A DNA stretch of 64,000 nt from an uncultured Myxococcales bacterium (GTDB lineage Bacteria > Myxococcota_A > UBA9042 > DTJE01). How positions within the stretch are numbered: position 1 is the stretch's first letter; every line of letters starts with the position of its first letter. The translations under genes were made by a program, and so were the position numbers. Where the stretch lies: assembly GCA_903936705.1 (NCBI GenBank), contig CAIZWN010000063.1:18363-82362 (forward strand), read 5' to 3'. The notes under the pieces are model-generated. The model saw nothing but the letters and a program-made list of their open reading frames with translations, ran no database searches and had not been told where the DNA came from. This document shows, piece after piece, positions 49,265 to 59,565 of the stretch.

Positions 49265-52200
49265 CTAGTGGAATTCGTAGGAAGCGTGCATCGCGCGGAT
49301 CAATTCCAGCTTGCCGATAAGGAACTGGATATCGTTGAACAGGTAGTTCGCACGCAGGTCGTCGAAGGTCAGCGAATTCGTCCAGTCCGCCTTCAGCGAC
49401 TTGCACCCGGACTGCTGTTCCGCGGTCAGCGTATCGTTGCGCGTCGGGTCATAGCAGCTGAACATGAAGTCGCAACGCTTCACCAGATCGAACGCCGGGT
49501 AGTACTGTCCGTCAGGCATCCTGAACGTCATGTACACGCGACCCGAGAAGATGTCCTCGCACGAGGTGACCTCGGCCCCAGGCGGCGGAGTGACCTCGTA
49601 CTTGTCGCCCTTGAGCCATATGCGAGTGGTGTCCATGAAGGACATGTCGTAGTTGTTGACCAGCATCGACAGGCCGTAGTAGGCCGCCAGCATCGGAATG
49701 CGGAAGCGTGTAGTCGGGAAGACGTACATCGGTTCCGGTTCCAGCGACACGCCAGGGATCGCAACCTTGACCTGACCGCTTGGGCAGGCTGTCGGGTCGT
49801 CGAATACCAGGATCTGGGAGGGCTTCTTCGAATAGGAGCCATCTTCCGCCTGAACGAAGCAGCCGTAGTAGGTGTTCGTGCAGTCCTGGCCCGAGTTCTG
49901 GGCGCCAACACGCTGCGGAGGCATGAAGCTGAAGGGCAGGTTGGGAGACTGCGGGTGCCGCAGGATGCACCATCCGTACTTGTCCGAGTTGTTTGCCATC
50001 AGGCCGCCGAACAGCTCGCGCATCTCCTGGCGGAAGACGGTCCCGAAGTTGATCAGGTACTTCCGGGTGTCGGCCTGATTATCAGTGGCAAGGAAGGTGG
50101 TCTCGGGGTCCGAAAGGTACTGGAACGCAGCGATGCGCTCGTAGATCGACCCTGAATTGGTAACCACGGGGAGGTAGCCGCTGTAGTCCCATCCCGAGTA
50201 GATCGGCCGCCCGCCGTTTTCCTCGAGGATCATGATTGGACCGCTGTAGTTCTCGCGATTCATCTGATCCTGCGGCTCGTACCGCAGGGAGTTGAGGTTC
50301 AGGGCATAGCGACCCGGTTCCGGCCGACCCAGGGAACTGGCCATCGTGTTGAACGAGACGTACGCGGCCATTGCGCCCGGAAGGCCGCCGTTCAGATCCT
50401 CTTCCCATCGCTTGCCGAACTTCGACTTCCAGAAATCGTTGTAGTTGTATGTCTGGTAGTTCAAGACCCACCACTGGAAATGGTCTCGCATGTTCGAGAA
50501 AGCGAACCTGACGATTCCGTCGTAGTTCGTGGGCCAGTAGTTCGGATTCTGGTGCCAGTAGCCCTGGAAGATCCACATGTTCTCGTAGTATTCCTTCAGG
50601 TTGGAAACAATCTCGAACGAATCGACGCCCTCGTCCCACATCGAAACGGTCGGAATCCTGAATGCCAGTTCGTCGCCGCCAAAACGATAGGGCACGACGG
50701 TGTCTGCAATAGTCCACCGAAGTCCTTCGTACAGCTTGCGGCAAACCTTGCCATCGTCAGCAAGAATGCCCTCTTGATCGCACGTATTGCCGACGACCTC
50801 CGATTTAGGTACGTCGTGTCTCGCGTAAATCGCTGCCGTATCCTTGAAAAGATTGGGGATATTGGTTGCATGGATCCTGCGCAAAGCCACGCCAAGACCC
50901 TCGCCGCGCTGGTAGCCCAGGGATATAGGTTCGTTCCCGGGGGCGATCGTCAAGGGATCAACTGCAACGTACTCCTTCACGGATTCCAGGCTCGGGGGAG
51001 TGTCGAACACCTCCATCATGCTGCCATAGCCGTACTTGACGGCCGCGATATCGTACAGGCCGACGCCTTCCCAGGGCATGTTGAACTTGAGGTAGTAGTC
51101 CATGACCGAGGAGTACTGGTACTGACGCATACCGGCAGCCGCCTGTTCGGGCGTTTCCCCCCACAGACCCAAGGCTTCGTAGGTATTGCCTTCCTTTCTG
51201 ACCTTAAGGTCCCAGTACTTCTGCTTGAAGTTCAGGGAGTCGCTGGACGCCTCGAAGTTGTGCCGCAAACCAAGCGTGTGGCCGACCTCGTGGATTGCCA
51301 CGCCGTAATAGATCTGCTTGAACAGTTCCTCGGAAACCGTTCCTCGCAAGCCATCCAGGACAGCGTTGAACTTCTCCTGGGTCAGGCGCAAGGCAGGATC
51401 CTGCGTCGACATTTCCAGTGGGGTCGGGAAGTAGGAAGTCTCGAATTCGTAGGGATTCAGGAAGTTCGCGTAGGCGAATGCCTTGCGAAGCTGTTCGATC
51501 AGGGCTGCGGTCGTGCAGGGATTATCCGACTCGTTGAAAGCGCCGAAGTCCAACGCCAAGCCGCTTTCACCCTTTAGGCTGGAGCATACGGTCTGGTCGT
51601 ATCGCACCTTGTACTGATTGGCCAGGCCGATCAGCGCGCCGTCGTAGAAGGACGCGAGATCATAGCCGCGCCGTGCAAATTCGACCCGCTTGTCATTGGC
51701 CTTGCGGGTTCCGGAAGAATTCGCCCAGTTGCGCAAGAGGTACGGCTGCGTGGACGGGTCATCGTTCTTGGGCGCGTTCACGCCCAGGCGAGGGTCGTTG
51801 AACAGCATGCGCACGTCATCGGTGACGAAAAGGTTCTCGAGATCGGGGTTCTGGGCCAGTATGGACATCCGCGCCTGAGAAAAGTTCTGGTCGGTTTTCT
51901 GGGGCAACTGGGCGGTCAGTGATGCAGCGATCTCGGGAGCAACAAGCTTCGCTGCCAGACGCTGGGCCTCATCGTTGGTGAACCCCTTCTTCCAGTAAGT
52001 GGATTGCTGCAGGCGGTCGATGCGCATGTCGTCCGCGATGTAGTCGGCGTTCGCGATCTCCCTGAACGACTTCACGCCGGTCAGAAGCTCGATCTGGTCC
52101 AAAGCCGTTCGTGCGCCCTCGTGCATGGAAGCCGCGTAGTTGTTGGCGGTGGCGGACACGATGCGTCCGGAAAGGGGATCGGCGGCTGATGGGCCGTAGC

Positions 52201-53629
52201 CGTAAAGACCGTTCTGTGTGGGAGAATTGACCGAGTTCAGGAAGTTATAGCGCAGGTCGCCCAGGAGCTTGGGTTCGCTGAGATCACCGCAAATAGCCGG
52301 GTTGGTTTCGGCGGTTTCGGCGCCGTGCGCCGCGATGTCGGCTGAATTATTCTCGCAGACGATGAACATGTGCTCGACAGGAACCGCCTTGCCGGTTGCA
52401 TCGACAATAGCCTTACCGGTGCTGTCGTAGGCCGCAAGTTCGATGGGAGCCTTGCCGGTGACCGACTTGACCGTGGCGTCAAAAGCGACGCTCCACTGCA
52501 GCGCCAGTTCCTTGCTGTAGGCCACGAGATTTGCGGGGTAGCCTTCCGACAAATGGTAGACGACCGGCTTGATGCCGACGATCTCTCCATCATCCTTCCG
52601 TTGCCAGATGTCGTGGCGGTTCAGGTAGCGCTGGTAGTTGCTGTAGGTGGTGCCGTAATCCACGTCCCACTTCAGGCGTTCGCTGCGGAAGTACCCGAAA
52701 CGTTCCATGTCGAAGTCGGTGTAGGTCTGTCGATCGTACTTTGCGTAGAGCTCCTCGCGGATCGGATCGACCTGGAGGAAAGAGGTGCGCAGCCGCAGCC
52801 GCTCGGAAACACATTCGAAGATACCGCCGACAGCCCAGGCCTGATAGAAGCAAAACGGGTAGCCCGATTCATCCGCTATTGGGACCGGAGCTATCCAGTC
52901 GTCAACAAAATCGATGTAGCCTGTCTCGGGGTTGATCCGCGCCTCCTGACCCGGAGCCGACTCCTCGTCGTGATGGATAACCGGGACGGCTTCGTCGTTA
53001 AGAGCACTGGAGGACGAGACTTCGCCGGAAGGGGGCTTTTTCCCGTACAGCAAGCCTGTAATCGACTTGGCGAGGTTGAGTCCCCAGGTGACGCGCATGT
53101 ATTCGCGCTCGTACCACAAACGGTCGGTGGTGTTTTCGGAACGAACGTTGGTCTTCTCGCCAGTATTCGGGTTGTACTCCCAAATTACGTCGATATGTGT
53201 GGCGATCGCGTATGCAAGGACCGGCGCGTTCTTGTCGATCCAGATCTCCTTGCCCTCCAGAAGGTAGGGCTTGCCATCGCGGTTCAGCAACTGCTGGTCC
53301 ACGTCATGACGTGGGTTGCCGGCCCATTCGTTCGTCACGAACGGGTATACCCGGTAGAAGTAGAGGATGCCTTCCTGGATATCGAAGACGCCTCGTTCCA
53401 GCGTTCCTTCCTCGCCCTGGAATGTCCACGCGGACGCGAAAGGCGCCTCGGTCACCGTCACCTTGACGTACCACTCCTTACGAGTGCCGTCAGGGTTGAA
53501 CAGCAGGTCCGCCTTCTTTGTCAGGTTCAACTGGACTCGGTCAATCGTGCCGATGTCCTGAGCACAGCCGGCTGCCACGGCGATCAGTGCCACAGCAGCA
53601 GGCAGAAAGGTCTTCATCACGCGACGCAT
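49265..53629 (-). CDS. Giant zinc metalloprotease lipoprotein (second of a pair)
   Basis: The 1454-residue lipoprotein (lipobox VAAGC, then AQDIGTIDRVQ) carries the metzincin motif HEVGHTLGLRHNFEAS with the first zinc His at residue 780. This is the signature of the DUF4953/DUF5117 'zinc-dependent metalloprotease' proteins. The N-terminal half includes conserved blocks such as DRLWYEREYMRVTWG and KNAPVLAYAIATHIDVIWEYN. The start ATG 53629 follows GGGAGGA and gives a clean signal peptide; ATG 53683 is in frame. The upstream gene (53701-58926) is a paralogue with the same order of blocks, 71 bp away. It is probably a surface or periplasmic endopeptidase. The substrate is unknown. Confidence 0.8.
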   Translation of the reverse strand: MRRVMKTFLPAAVALIAVAAGCAQDIGTIDRVQLNLTKKADLLFNPDGTRKEWYVKVTVTEAPFASAWTFQGEEGTLERGVFDIQEGILYFYRVYPFVTNEWAGNPRHDVDQQLLNRDGKPYLLEGKEIWIDKNAPVLAYAIATHIDVIWEYNPNTGEKTNVRSENTTDRLWYEREYMRVTWGLNLAKSITGLLYGKKPPSGEVSSSSALNDEAVPVIHHDEESAPGQEARINPETGYIDFVDDWIAPVPIADESGYPFCFYQAWAVGGIFECVSERLRLRTSFLQVDPIREELYAKYDRQTYTDFDMERFGYFRSERLKWDVDYGTTYSNYQRYLNRHDIWQRKDDGEIVGIKPVVYHLSEGYPANLVAYSKELALQWSVAFDATVKSVTGKAPIELAAYDSTGKAIVDATGKAVPVEHMFIVCENNSADIAAHGAETAETNPAICGDLSEPKLLGDLRYNFLNSVNSPTQNGLYGYGPSAADPLSGRIVSATANNYAASMHEGARTALDQIELLTGVKSFREIANADYIADDMRIDRLQQSTYWKKGFTNDEAQRLAAKLVAPEIAASLTAQLPQKTDQNFSQARMSILAQNPDLENLFVTDDVRMLFNDPRLGVNAPKNDDPSTQPYLLRNWANSSGTRKANDKRVEFARRGYDLASFYDGALIGLANQYKVRYDQTVCSSLKGESGLALDFGAFNESDNPCTTAALIEQLRKAFAYANFLNPYEFETSYFPTPLEMSTQDPALRLTQEKFNAVLDGLRGTVSEELFKQIYYGVAIHEVGHTLGLRHNFEASSDSLNFKQKYWDLKVRKEGNTYEALGLWGETPEQAAAGMRQYQYSSVMDYYLKFNMPWEGVGLYDIAAVKYGYGSMMEVFDTPPSLESVKEYVAVDPLTIAPGNEPISLGYQRGEGLGVALRRIHATNIPNLFKDTAAIYARHDVPKSEVVGNTCDQEGILADDGKVCRKLYEGLRWTIADTVVPYRFGGDELAFRIPTVSMWDEGVDSFEIVSNLKEYYENMWIFQGYWHQNPNYWPTNYDGIVRFAFSNMRDHFQWWVLNYQTYNYNDFWKSKFGKRWEEDLNGGLPGAMAAYVSFNTMASSLGRPEPGRYALNLNSLRYEPQDQMNRENYSGPIMILEENGGRPIYSGWDYSGYLPVVTNSGSIYERIAAFQYLSDPETTFLATDNQADTRKYLINFGTVFRQEMRELFGGLMANNSDKYGWCILRHPQSPNLPFSFMPPQRVGAQNSGQDCTNTYYGCFVQAEDGSYSKKPSQILVFDDPTACPSGQVKVAIPGVSLEPEPMYVFPTTRFRIPMLAAYYGLSMLVNNYDMSFMDTTRIWLKGDKYEVTPPPGAEVTSCEDIFSGRVYMTFRMPDGQYYPAFDLVKRCDFMFSCYDPTRNDTLTAEQQSGCKSLKADWTNSLTFDDLRANYLFNDIQFLIGKLELIRAMHASYEFH

Positions 53630-53700
53630 CGGAGTTCCTCCCATCGCAAGGCCGAGGTTCATGTTGCCAGAATTCACGTTCATGTTCGTTCCCCCAGGCC

Positions 53701-56700
53701 TCAGATCTTCATCTCGCTGTAGACCTCATAGATACCCCGCATCATGTCCAGTACCTCGATCGTCTTGCGGAGTTCCGTTTCGGCAGCGCCCTTGTCGGCC
53801 CCGGTGGCCGATTCCCAGGTCACCTTCTGGGCGTTCGCCTTGTCCAGAAGTGCCACGTTCGGCGAGTACCAGTTGGCGACGTATGTCGGCCCCCAGCCCA
53901 CGAAGATCTTGCCATTGAACGGGTCGGCGAACTCCGTTGCCACGATGCCGCTGCCGGTGCCAATGTCGTGGCAGTTGCCGTTACCCTTCAGACAGATGGT
54001 GAAGGAATCCAGGAAAGACGGGTCGAAGGACGCCGGCAGGGAAGCCATTCCGTAGGCCATGATGTAGGACTTCAGCGTGATGTTGTCGATCGACGGCGCC
54101 ACGCGAGGACCGGTCGGCTTGGCCGCGTCGGTGAAGTACGGCTGCGGCATCACAGAATAGACGTCGGGATTGTCGGGGTTGAATATCTGCCGCCTGGCGT
54201 ACTGGCCGCCTACGGTGCCGGAACCAGCGTAGATGGACGGATCCTCGGCAACGAGGCTGCCGAACAGTTCCGTCAATTGCCGCGAGTACATCGTGTTGAA
54301 GCCTATGGAGGTGCCAACGCCGATGTTCAACTGCTCGCCGACGTAGTTGGTTGTGAAGAAGACCGTCGCGTCGGTCAGGGTCAACAAGGCAGCCAGTTTC
54401 TCCCAGAACGCGCCGTAGTAAGCGGCGTGGTCCCACGAGAAGTATCCGGCGCCGGCCCAGAACGTGGTGTAGGGGTACTTGCCGTCACCCAGTGGGACGT
54501 CGAGATCGCTGCCGGCCACCTTCTGATCGTACGAGACGTTCTCGAAGAGGTTCTTGTCCACGTTCAGTTTGTACGAACCTGGAGCAGGCGAGATCATCGA
54601 CGAGGCCAGAATCTCGAATCCGGTCTCGGATGCCCGCCGCAAGCCATAGCCCATCATGCGGGAATTCGCCCACACGCCGCGGGAAGTCGAGTAGTTCTTG
54701 AGGAGGTGGGAGTACAGCGCGTACAGCATGCCGCACCCGCGCATCGGGTCCATATAGCGGGTCTGGAGGCGCGTCGCGTAGCCGATCGGGTCACCGTGAA
54801 GCCCGGCGCCATAACGTTCGCGCTTGAAGGCGTCCATCAGGTAGTAGTCGTGAAGCTGGATGCCCATGTTGTGGACGATCTCCAGCGCATCGACACCGGT
54901 GTCCCACGTATAGGTGCCGACATTGCCGTTGTACTCGTCGCCGGCAAACTTGTAGGGGACCTGGATGAACGTCCGGTCAAGGTTCTGGCGATAGAAGTTC
55001 GGCGTCATGGCGTGCTCGTAGCGCATGGCGTCGTAAGGCACCGCCGTGCGGTTGCGTACGTAGTCGCCCTCGGCAAGGTTGGCCTTTTCGCCGATCAGGT
55101 TGTTCAGGTAGAAGAACTGCGAGAAGAAGATGCCGCCACCCCAGTAGGCGGTGTCCAGGTTGTCGGATGCATCGGCTTCGGTGTCGTAGCCGTAGGTCTG
55201 GTAGTAGGTGTGCATCGCCTTCTGGATGTTCGAAGTGTCTGTGTACACGTCAACCAGGGCGCCATAGCCGAAGCGAATGGCCGCCTTGTCGTACTTGCCC
55301 AGGTCCAGGATGTCGCTGTTCCATCGCTGGCCGTAGTCCATGATCGAGGAAACCTGGTAGATCGTGCGGGACTGCCTGGCCTCGTCCACAGTCAGGCCGG
55401 GGCGTGGCGCGAAGGCCTTCAAGCGGCCGCCGTTCTCGTTGACCACTGGCGCATCCACGCGGACGCCGCTCGCGTAACACACGCGGTCTTCGCCGTTGCA
55501 GGTGGCCCCCTGCGGGCACTCGCCGTGGATCCCGCAACGCGTGATCTCGACGCACTTGCCTCCAACGCAATCGAAGGTGTCGATGGGAATCGACAGCCCG
55601 ACATAGCCGCAGTCGGCGGCGGTCGAACACGTTTCGGCCTTCCTCAGGCTGCAGAAGCCACCCTGACAAGTCTGGCCCAGCATCGATTCGCATTCCTCGG
55701 TCATCGAGCATGGAATCGTGTCCTTATCGCGGATCGAGAAGTATTTGTCCGGGAAGTTGAACAGGTCGGTAGAGGCCGCGAAGTTGTGTCGCAGGCCCAT
55801 GGTGTGGCCAATCTCGTGTTCGACGACTGCCGTGTAGTAGCGCTGAAGGATGCAGTCTGCCAGGAATTTCCCGTCGTCGATGCAGCAGGCGCTGCCGGTG
55901 TCGTTTCGCTGATCCAGGGGGTCGAAGGTCTTCGAATCGCAGCGCGGACGAGTGTCGTTGCCGATGCAGGCCCACGACTGGACCATGCCGATCATGCCCT
56001 CGTCATTGAACTCACCGTAGCAGTAGTTGTGCTGGCCCAGGAATATCTGGCGCTCGCGCTCGTGCTTGTTGAAGTCCTCCAGGGTTGCCCACTCCAGCGG
56101 CGACCCGCTGGCCGATCCGCTTTGCTCCATGGCATAGCGCATCTCGTCGTTCATCAACATCTGCTCGTACTTGGTGCCCTTCAAGGCAGCAAGTCGCTGC
56201 TTGACCAAACCGACGCTGTTGACCGGCAGTCCGACGCTGACCGGATCTCCAATCTTGGCCTTCTGCAAAATGTTCAGGATGGCAAGGCTGCTGAGCGGCT
56301 TGTCGGCGGCCGCAACTTCAGGCGCAACAGTTGCCGCAGCAGCCGGAAGGCTGGATGCCGCGATCGGTGGCAGTTGGACCTGGTCACCACTGTCCTTGGA
56401 TGCCACGTATTCGCGAATGCGCGCGCCGGTGATGTAGTCAGCCGTGTCAAGCTTCCCGGTCATCAAGTCGAACAGGTCCCGATATATGTTGCCGAGGGTC
56501 TGAAGAGGCGCGCCATAGATATTGGCGATGCCGTAGAATATCTGACCGCTGTCCGGGTCAGCCGCCGTCGGGCCGTATCCCAGCGGGGACGAGAATTGAG
56601 CTTCGGATACCCACATGATCTGTGAATAGCGCGAGTCTCCAATCTTCTTCATTGCCTGGCCGGCCTTGATCTTGTCGGCAGCCTTCAACAGCTTGGCGCC

Positions 56701-58926
56701 TGGCAGCGAGTCCAGGCAGGGGCTGTAAGGTGTCAGCTTGTTGCGCTCGTCGATGGAAAGGTTCTTGATGTCAACCCAGGGCGCAAACAAGGGAGACGCC
56801 CACTCGTCATCGTTCAACGCACCGTCGGTGACGGCGGGTGTGTAAGTGTTGCGGCACACGGCGAACATCTCGGGCATGGAGGCCTTGATCTCCTCAAGAC
56901 GCGTCCAGTCGGTTTCGGTCATTGGCTGGTCATAACCCACGCATCGCCCTACGCTCTGCGAACGATAGCAGGTCAGATCGCCACGAGACCCGGCGGGAGC
57001 CAGCACCAACCGCTGCGGCAGTTTCTGGACCGGAAGCGTCGAGCTGTTTGCAGTGCCGGCAAGACCCTGGTAGCCGGTGTTTGCGCCGTCCGCCACCGAG
57101 TATTGACGCAGGCCGCCCTGGATCGAAACGTCGCCCATGACGCCGGTCAGATTGATGACCCGAACGCCCTTGATGTCAGCCTTGTTTGCCGTCGCGCGGG
57201 TAATGCGGGTCCCGTCGTAAATGATCGTGACGGCCGTGCCGGTCATGCATGGGGCGTCAAGGGTGGCAACCGGGCTGCCGAACTCGGTCACCGAGAACGT
57301 CAGGTTCGTACTCGAGGATGCGACCGATGCGTGGGCCGGGTTGGCCGGGTCGGTCGAATCGCCTGTCAGCGCGACGACGCCCTGCAACGGCGTTTCGCTG
57401 CCAACTGCCAGGTCGAACGTGCGGTCAGCGGCGATGTTTATCAGGCGCACGTTGCACTTCCAAGCGATGTCGTTCCGGAAGCCGGAATCCACCACCAGAA
57501 CCGAGCGGCCTTCGGGCAGCGCCACTACAGTGCTGGCTGCGGTGGTATCGAAGAAGCGGTCCAGCAGGACGCTGCTGGCGCAATCCGCGTCCGTCTCGCA
57601 CGATCGGACCTGGTTCTGGCCAATGATGCGACCCCTTTCCTCCCACAAGTACAGCCAGGCAACGGTGTCCTTCAGGGTTTCGCTCCAGGACTTCGCAGTC
57701 CGATGCGATCCGTTCCACATCAGTTCCGGCAGGTCGTAGGACGTGTGGTAGACAACCGGGCGCAGTCCGCGCTGGGAGTAGGGCAGCGGGGATCGGGACA
57801 CGCACTTGCCGCTGGTGAACCACGTGTCTGCCTGGCAGAATTCCTTCACGCCGTTGACGTTGGCAGTATCGCAGCCGGTGTTGGCCAGATCCTTGAAGCA
57901 CGCCTTCGCAACGCCGTTAACCAAAACCGGCGTGTCCTCGAAGGTCTTGTCCCAGATGTTCCAGCGGTTGATGAACGAAACCTTGCCAGCCTCGGTAAGG
58001 CCGTAGTCCTCGTCGTAGGCGTTACGCTCGGTAAGGAAGTATCCAAACAGTGACTGGCGATCCTCGTTGTGGAAGCGCAGAGGTTCGTAATCCTGTAGTG
58101 GATCCACCTTGCGGAATGCCGAGCGGAACTTCACGACGGCCGGGGCGCAGTCTCCCGTCGACACTCCATAAACGTCACATGCGCCGGTCGAGGCGGGATC
58201 ACCGTAGGACTTTGTTACGACGTCGAAATAGTCGGGAGTGAACGTCGGGGCATCGGGGTTCGTCGGGTCGTTCGACTGCACGTAGTAGTCGAGGGAGGAC
58301 TGATTTACGATCCTAGCCATGAAGGTGAAGTCGTTTATCTTGTTCGCGGCCCAGTTCACGCGGATGTATTCGCGCTGACGCCATTTTTTGTCGGTGGTGT
58401 TTTCTTCCAGGACGTTCGTCTGTTCTCCCGTCTGCGCGTTATAGCGACGGGCGACGTCGTAGTGGGAAAGAATGCTGAACATCGCTACCGGCTGGCCGAC
58501 GTACATCTCGATCAGGCAGCACTTCACGCCGGGCTGGCCAAGGTTGTCCTTGCCGTCCACGCACTGGTACTGGCCTTCGGCCTCCTTGGTGGTGCAGGTA
58601 TCGTCCCAGTATTTATAGAACTGCTGCTGGTGCCACTTCTTTTCGGAGCCCTCGACGTATTCGACCGTCGGGTAGGCGATCAGGAACTGTTCCTCGATGT
58701 CGAAGATCACCTTTCCGGTCGCGCCAAAGTTCATCTCGCCGACGAACGACCACGCGCCGCTGTAAGGGATATCGATCACCGTCTGGTTCATGTACCAGAC
58801 GCCCGCGAACTGCTTTTTAGCAAGCCGCTCGTGCTGGGTCCTGTCTATCGTGCCCACATCCGTGGCACACGAAACCGCAAAAAAAGCTGTCAACCCCAGC
58901 ACCACCAGTAGCCATCGGGCCTTCAT
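53701..58926 (-). CDS. Giant zinc metalloprotease lipoprotein (first of a pair), with Cys-rich insert
   Basis: The 1741-residue lipoprotein (lipobox AVSC, then ATDVGTIDRTQ) has HEIGHTMGLRHNFAAS with the first zinc His at residue 1037. It shares its opening and block order with the gene at 49265-53629. A Cys-rich insert of about 85 residues follows the zinc motif (CSMTEECESMLGQTCQGGFC, then CSTAADC and CNGEDRVC), absent from the shorter paralogue. It probably forms disulfides and may bind substrate. GGGAGGA precedes ATG 58926. The long N-terminal region contains YDVARRYNAQTGEQTN and RQREYIRVNW, matching the paralogue. Unusually large for the family. Confidence 0.8.
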   Translation of the reverse strand: MKARWLLVVLGLTAFFAVSCATDVGTIDRTQHERLAKKQFAGVWYMNQTVIDIPYSGAWSFVGEMNFGATGKVIFDIEEQFLIAYPTVEYVEGSEKKWHQQQFYKYWDDTCTTKEAEGQYQCVDGKDNLGQPGVKCCLIEMYVGQPVAMFSILSHYDVARRYNAQTGEQTNVLEENTTDKKWRQREYIRVNWAANKINDFTFMARIVNQSSLDYYVQSNDPTNPDAPTFTPDYFDVVTKSYGDPASTGACDVYGVSTGDCAPAVVKFRSAFRKVDPLQDYEPLRFHNEDRQSLFGYFLTERNAYDEDYGLTEAGKVSFINRWNIWDKTFEDTPVLVNGVAKACFKDLANTGCDTANVNGVKEFCQADTWFTSGKCVSRSPLPYSQRGLRPVVYHTSYDLPELMWNGSHRTAKSWSETLKDTVAWLYLWEERGRIIGQNQVRSCETDADCASSVLLDRFFDTTAASTVVALPEGRSVLVVDSGFRNDIAWKCNVRLINIAADRTFDLAVGSETPLQGVVALTGDSTDPANPAHASVASSSTNLTFSVTEFGSPVATLDAPCMTGTAVTIIYDGTRITRATANKADIKGVRVINLTGVMGDVSIQGGLRQYSVADGANTGYQGLAGTANSSTLPVQKLPQRLVLAPAGSRGDLTCYRSQSVGRCVGYDQPMTETDWTRLEEIKASMPEMFAVCRNTYTPAVTDGALNDDEWASPLFAPWVDIKNLSIDERNKLTPYSPCLDSLPGAKLLKAADKIKAGQAMKKIGDSRYSQIMWVSEAQFSSPLGYGPTAADPDSGQIFYGIANIYGAPLQTLGNIYRDLFDLMTGKLDTADYITGARIREYVASKDSGDQVQLPPIAASSLPAAAATVAPEVAAADKPLSSLAILNILQKAKIGDPVSVGLPVNSVGLVKQRLAALKGTKYEQMLMNDEMRYAMEQSGSASGSPLEWATLEDFNKHERERQIFLGQHNYCYGEFNDEGMIGMVQSWACIGNDTRPRCDSKTFDPLDQRNDTGSACCIDDGKFLADCILQRYYTAVVEHEIGHTMGLRHNFAASTDLFNFPDKYFSIRDKDTIPCSMTEECESMLGQTCQGGFCSLRKAETCSTAADCGYVGLSIPIDTFDCVGGKCVEITRCGIHGECPQGATCNGEDRVCYASGVRVDAPVVNENGGRLKAFAPRPGLTVDEARQSRTIYQVSSIMDYGQRWNSDILDLGKYDKAAIRFGYGALVDVYTDTSNIQKAMHTYYQTYGYDTEADASDNLDTAYWGGGIFFSQFFYLNNLIGEKANLAEGDYVRNRTAVPYDAMRYEHAMTPNFYRQNLDRTFIQVPYKFAGDEYNGNVGTYTWDTGVDALEIVHNMGIQLHDYYLMDAFKRERYGAGLHGDPIGYATRLQTRYMDPMRGCGMLYALYSHLLKNYSTSRGVWANSRMMGYGLRRASETGFEILASSMISPAPGSYKLNVDKNLFENVSYDQKVAGSDLDVPLGDGKYPYTTFWAGAGYFSWDHAAYYGAFWEKLAALLTLTDATVFFTTNYVGEQLNIGVGTSIGFNTMYSRQLTELFGSLVAEDPSIYAGSGTVGGQYARRQIFNPDNPDVYSVMPQPYFTDAAKPTGPRVAPSIDNITLKSYIMAYGMASLPASFDPSFLDSFTICLKGNGNCHDIGTGSGIVATEFADPFNGKIFVGWGPTYVANWYSPNVALLDKANAQKVTWESATGADKGAAETELRKTIEVLDMMRGIYEVYSEMKI

Positions 58927-59226
58927 CGCATCCTCCCACACCGGTGGACAGCAGTCCGGAAGCTGCCTGCCTCCGGTCTGAAAACCGGGTTTGAATACAT
59001 CAATTGAGGCCGCAATGGAAGCGGCAATTGATTTCCAAAGGCGAGGAATAGGCCGTTCGCAGTGATCTGCCCACCGAAAGCTGCCTGGTTGACGCCCCCT
59101 TTTGCGACGGCAACGGTCATGACTGTGGGTCGTAAACAAGCGCAATCCTCCCATTTGGTACTGTGCCGCTTTTCAAGTCGGTTTGGGCGTGATATTCAAT
59201 TACGTGTTCTGTGGGGGCGTCTGGAG
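58927..59226. other. Divergent intergenic region with a hairpin at 58999-59032
   Basis: ATCAATTG (58999-59006) and CAATTGAT (59025-59032) are perfect inverted arms around a nested CCGC/GCGG pair. The hairpin lies in the 5' region of the metalloprotease gene and could be a leader structure or operator. I see no clear promoter for PilZ. The rest holds no supported gene. Confidence 0.4.
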
Positions 59227-59565
59227 ATGAGCAACAATCGACGATCGATTCGAATCACTACCGATGCCGTAGTGGACGTGGCGTACGAGAAGGAAGTTGT
59301 TTTATTTCATAAAATCCGAGACATAAGCCAGGGTGGCATTTGTATTGAAGTCTCGTCCCTGGAACCTGTTGGCAGCCTGGTTGATCTTTCCATTTCGTTC
59401 CCCGGTGTTGACGAAGGCCTGGAATGTTCGGGTGAGGTCGTCAGGGCCAGTGAAAAACCCGTGCGCAACGTAGGAATCCGTTTCCTGGATCTGACTGCGG
59501 AACAGAAGGAGTTGCTGCGTGTTTTCCTTGATAGTCAGGGGAAAGACCGCGGGGACGTTAGATGA
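59227..59565 (+). CDS. PilZ-domain protein
   Basis: The 112-residue protein is almost a single PilZ domain. RRSIRITTDAVVDVAY gives an R-x-x-x-R-like N-terminal motif (R5, R6, R9), IRDISQGGICIEV matches the D-x-S-x-x-G signature, and a strand VRNVGIRFLDL follows. PilZ binds cyclic di-GMP and then acts on partner proteins. The two motifs suggest that it can bind the nucleotide. The start ATG 59227 has a G-rich stretch upstream but no clean ribosome site. Its stop overlaps the next gene's start (ATGA), so the next product may be its partner. Confidence 0.8.
   Translation: MSNNRRSIRITTDAVVDVAYEKEVVLFHKIRDISQGGICIEVSSLEPVGSLVDLSISFPGVDEGLECSGEVVRASEKPVRNVGIRFLDLTAEQKELLRVFLDSQGKDRGDVR

Noticed and set aside
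53518..56625. A 1035-residue plus-strand frame opposite the larger protease
   Set aside because: The minus-strand gene has a signal peptide, a zinc motif and a clear ribosome site. The plus frame is a mirror of GC-rich codons without a domain.
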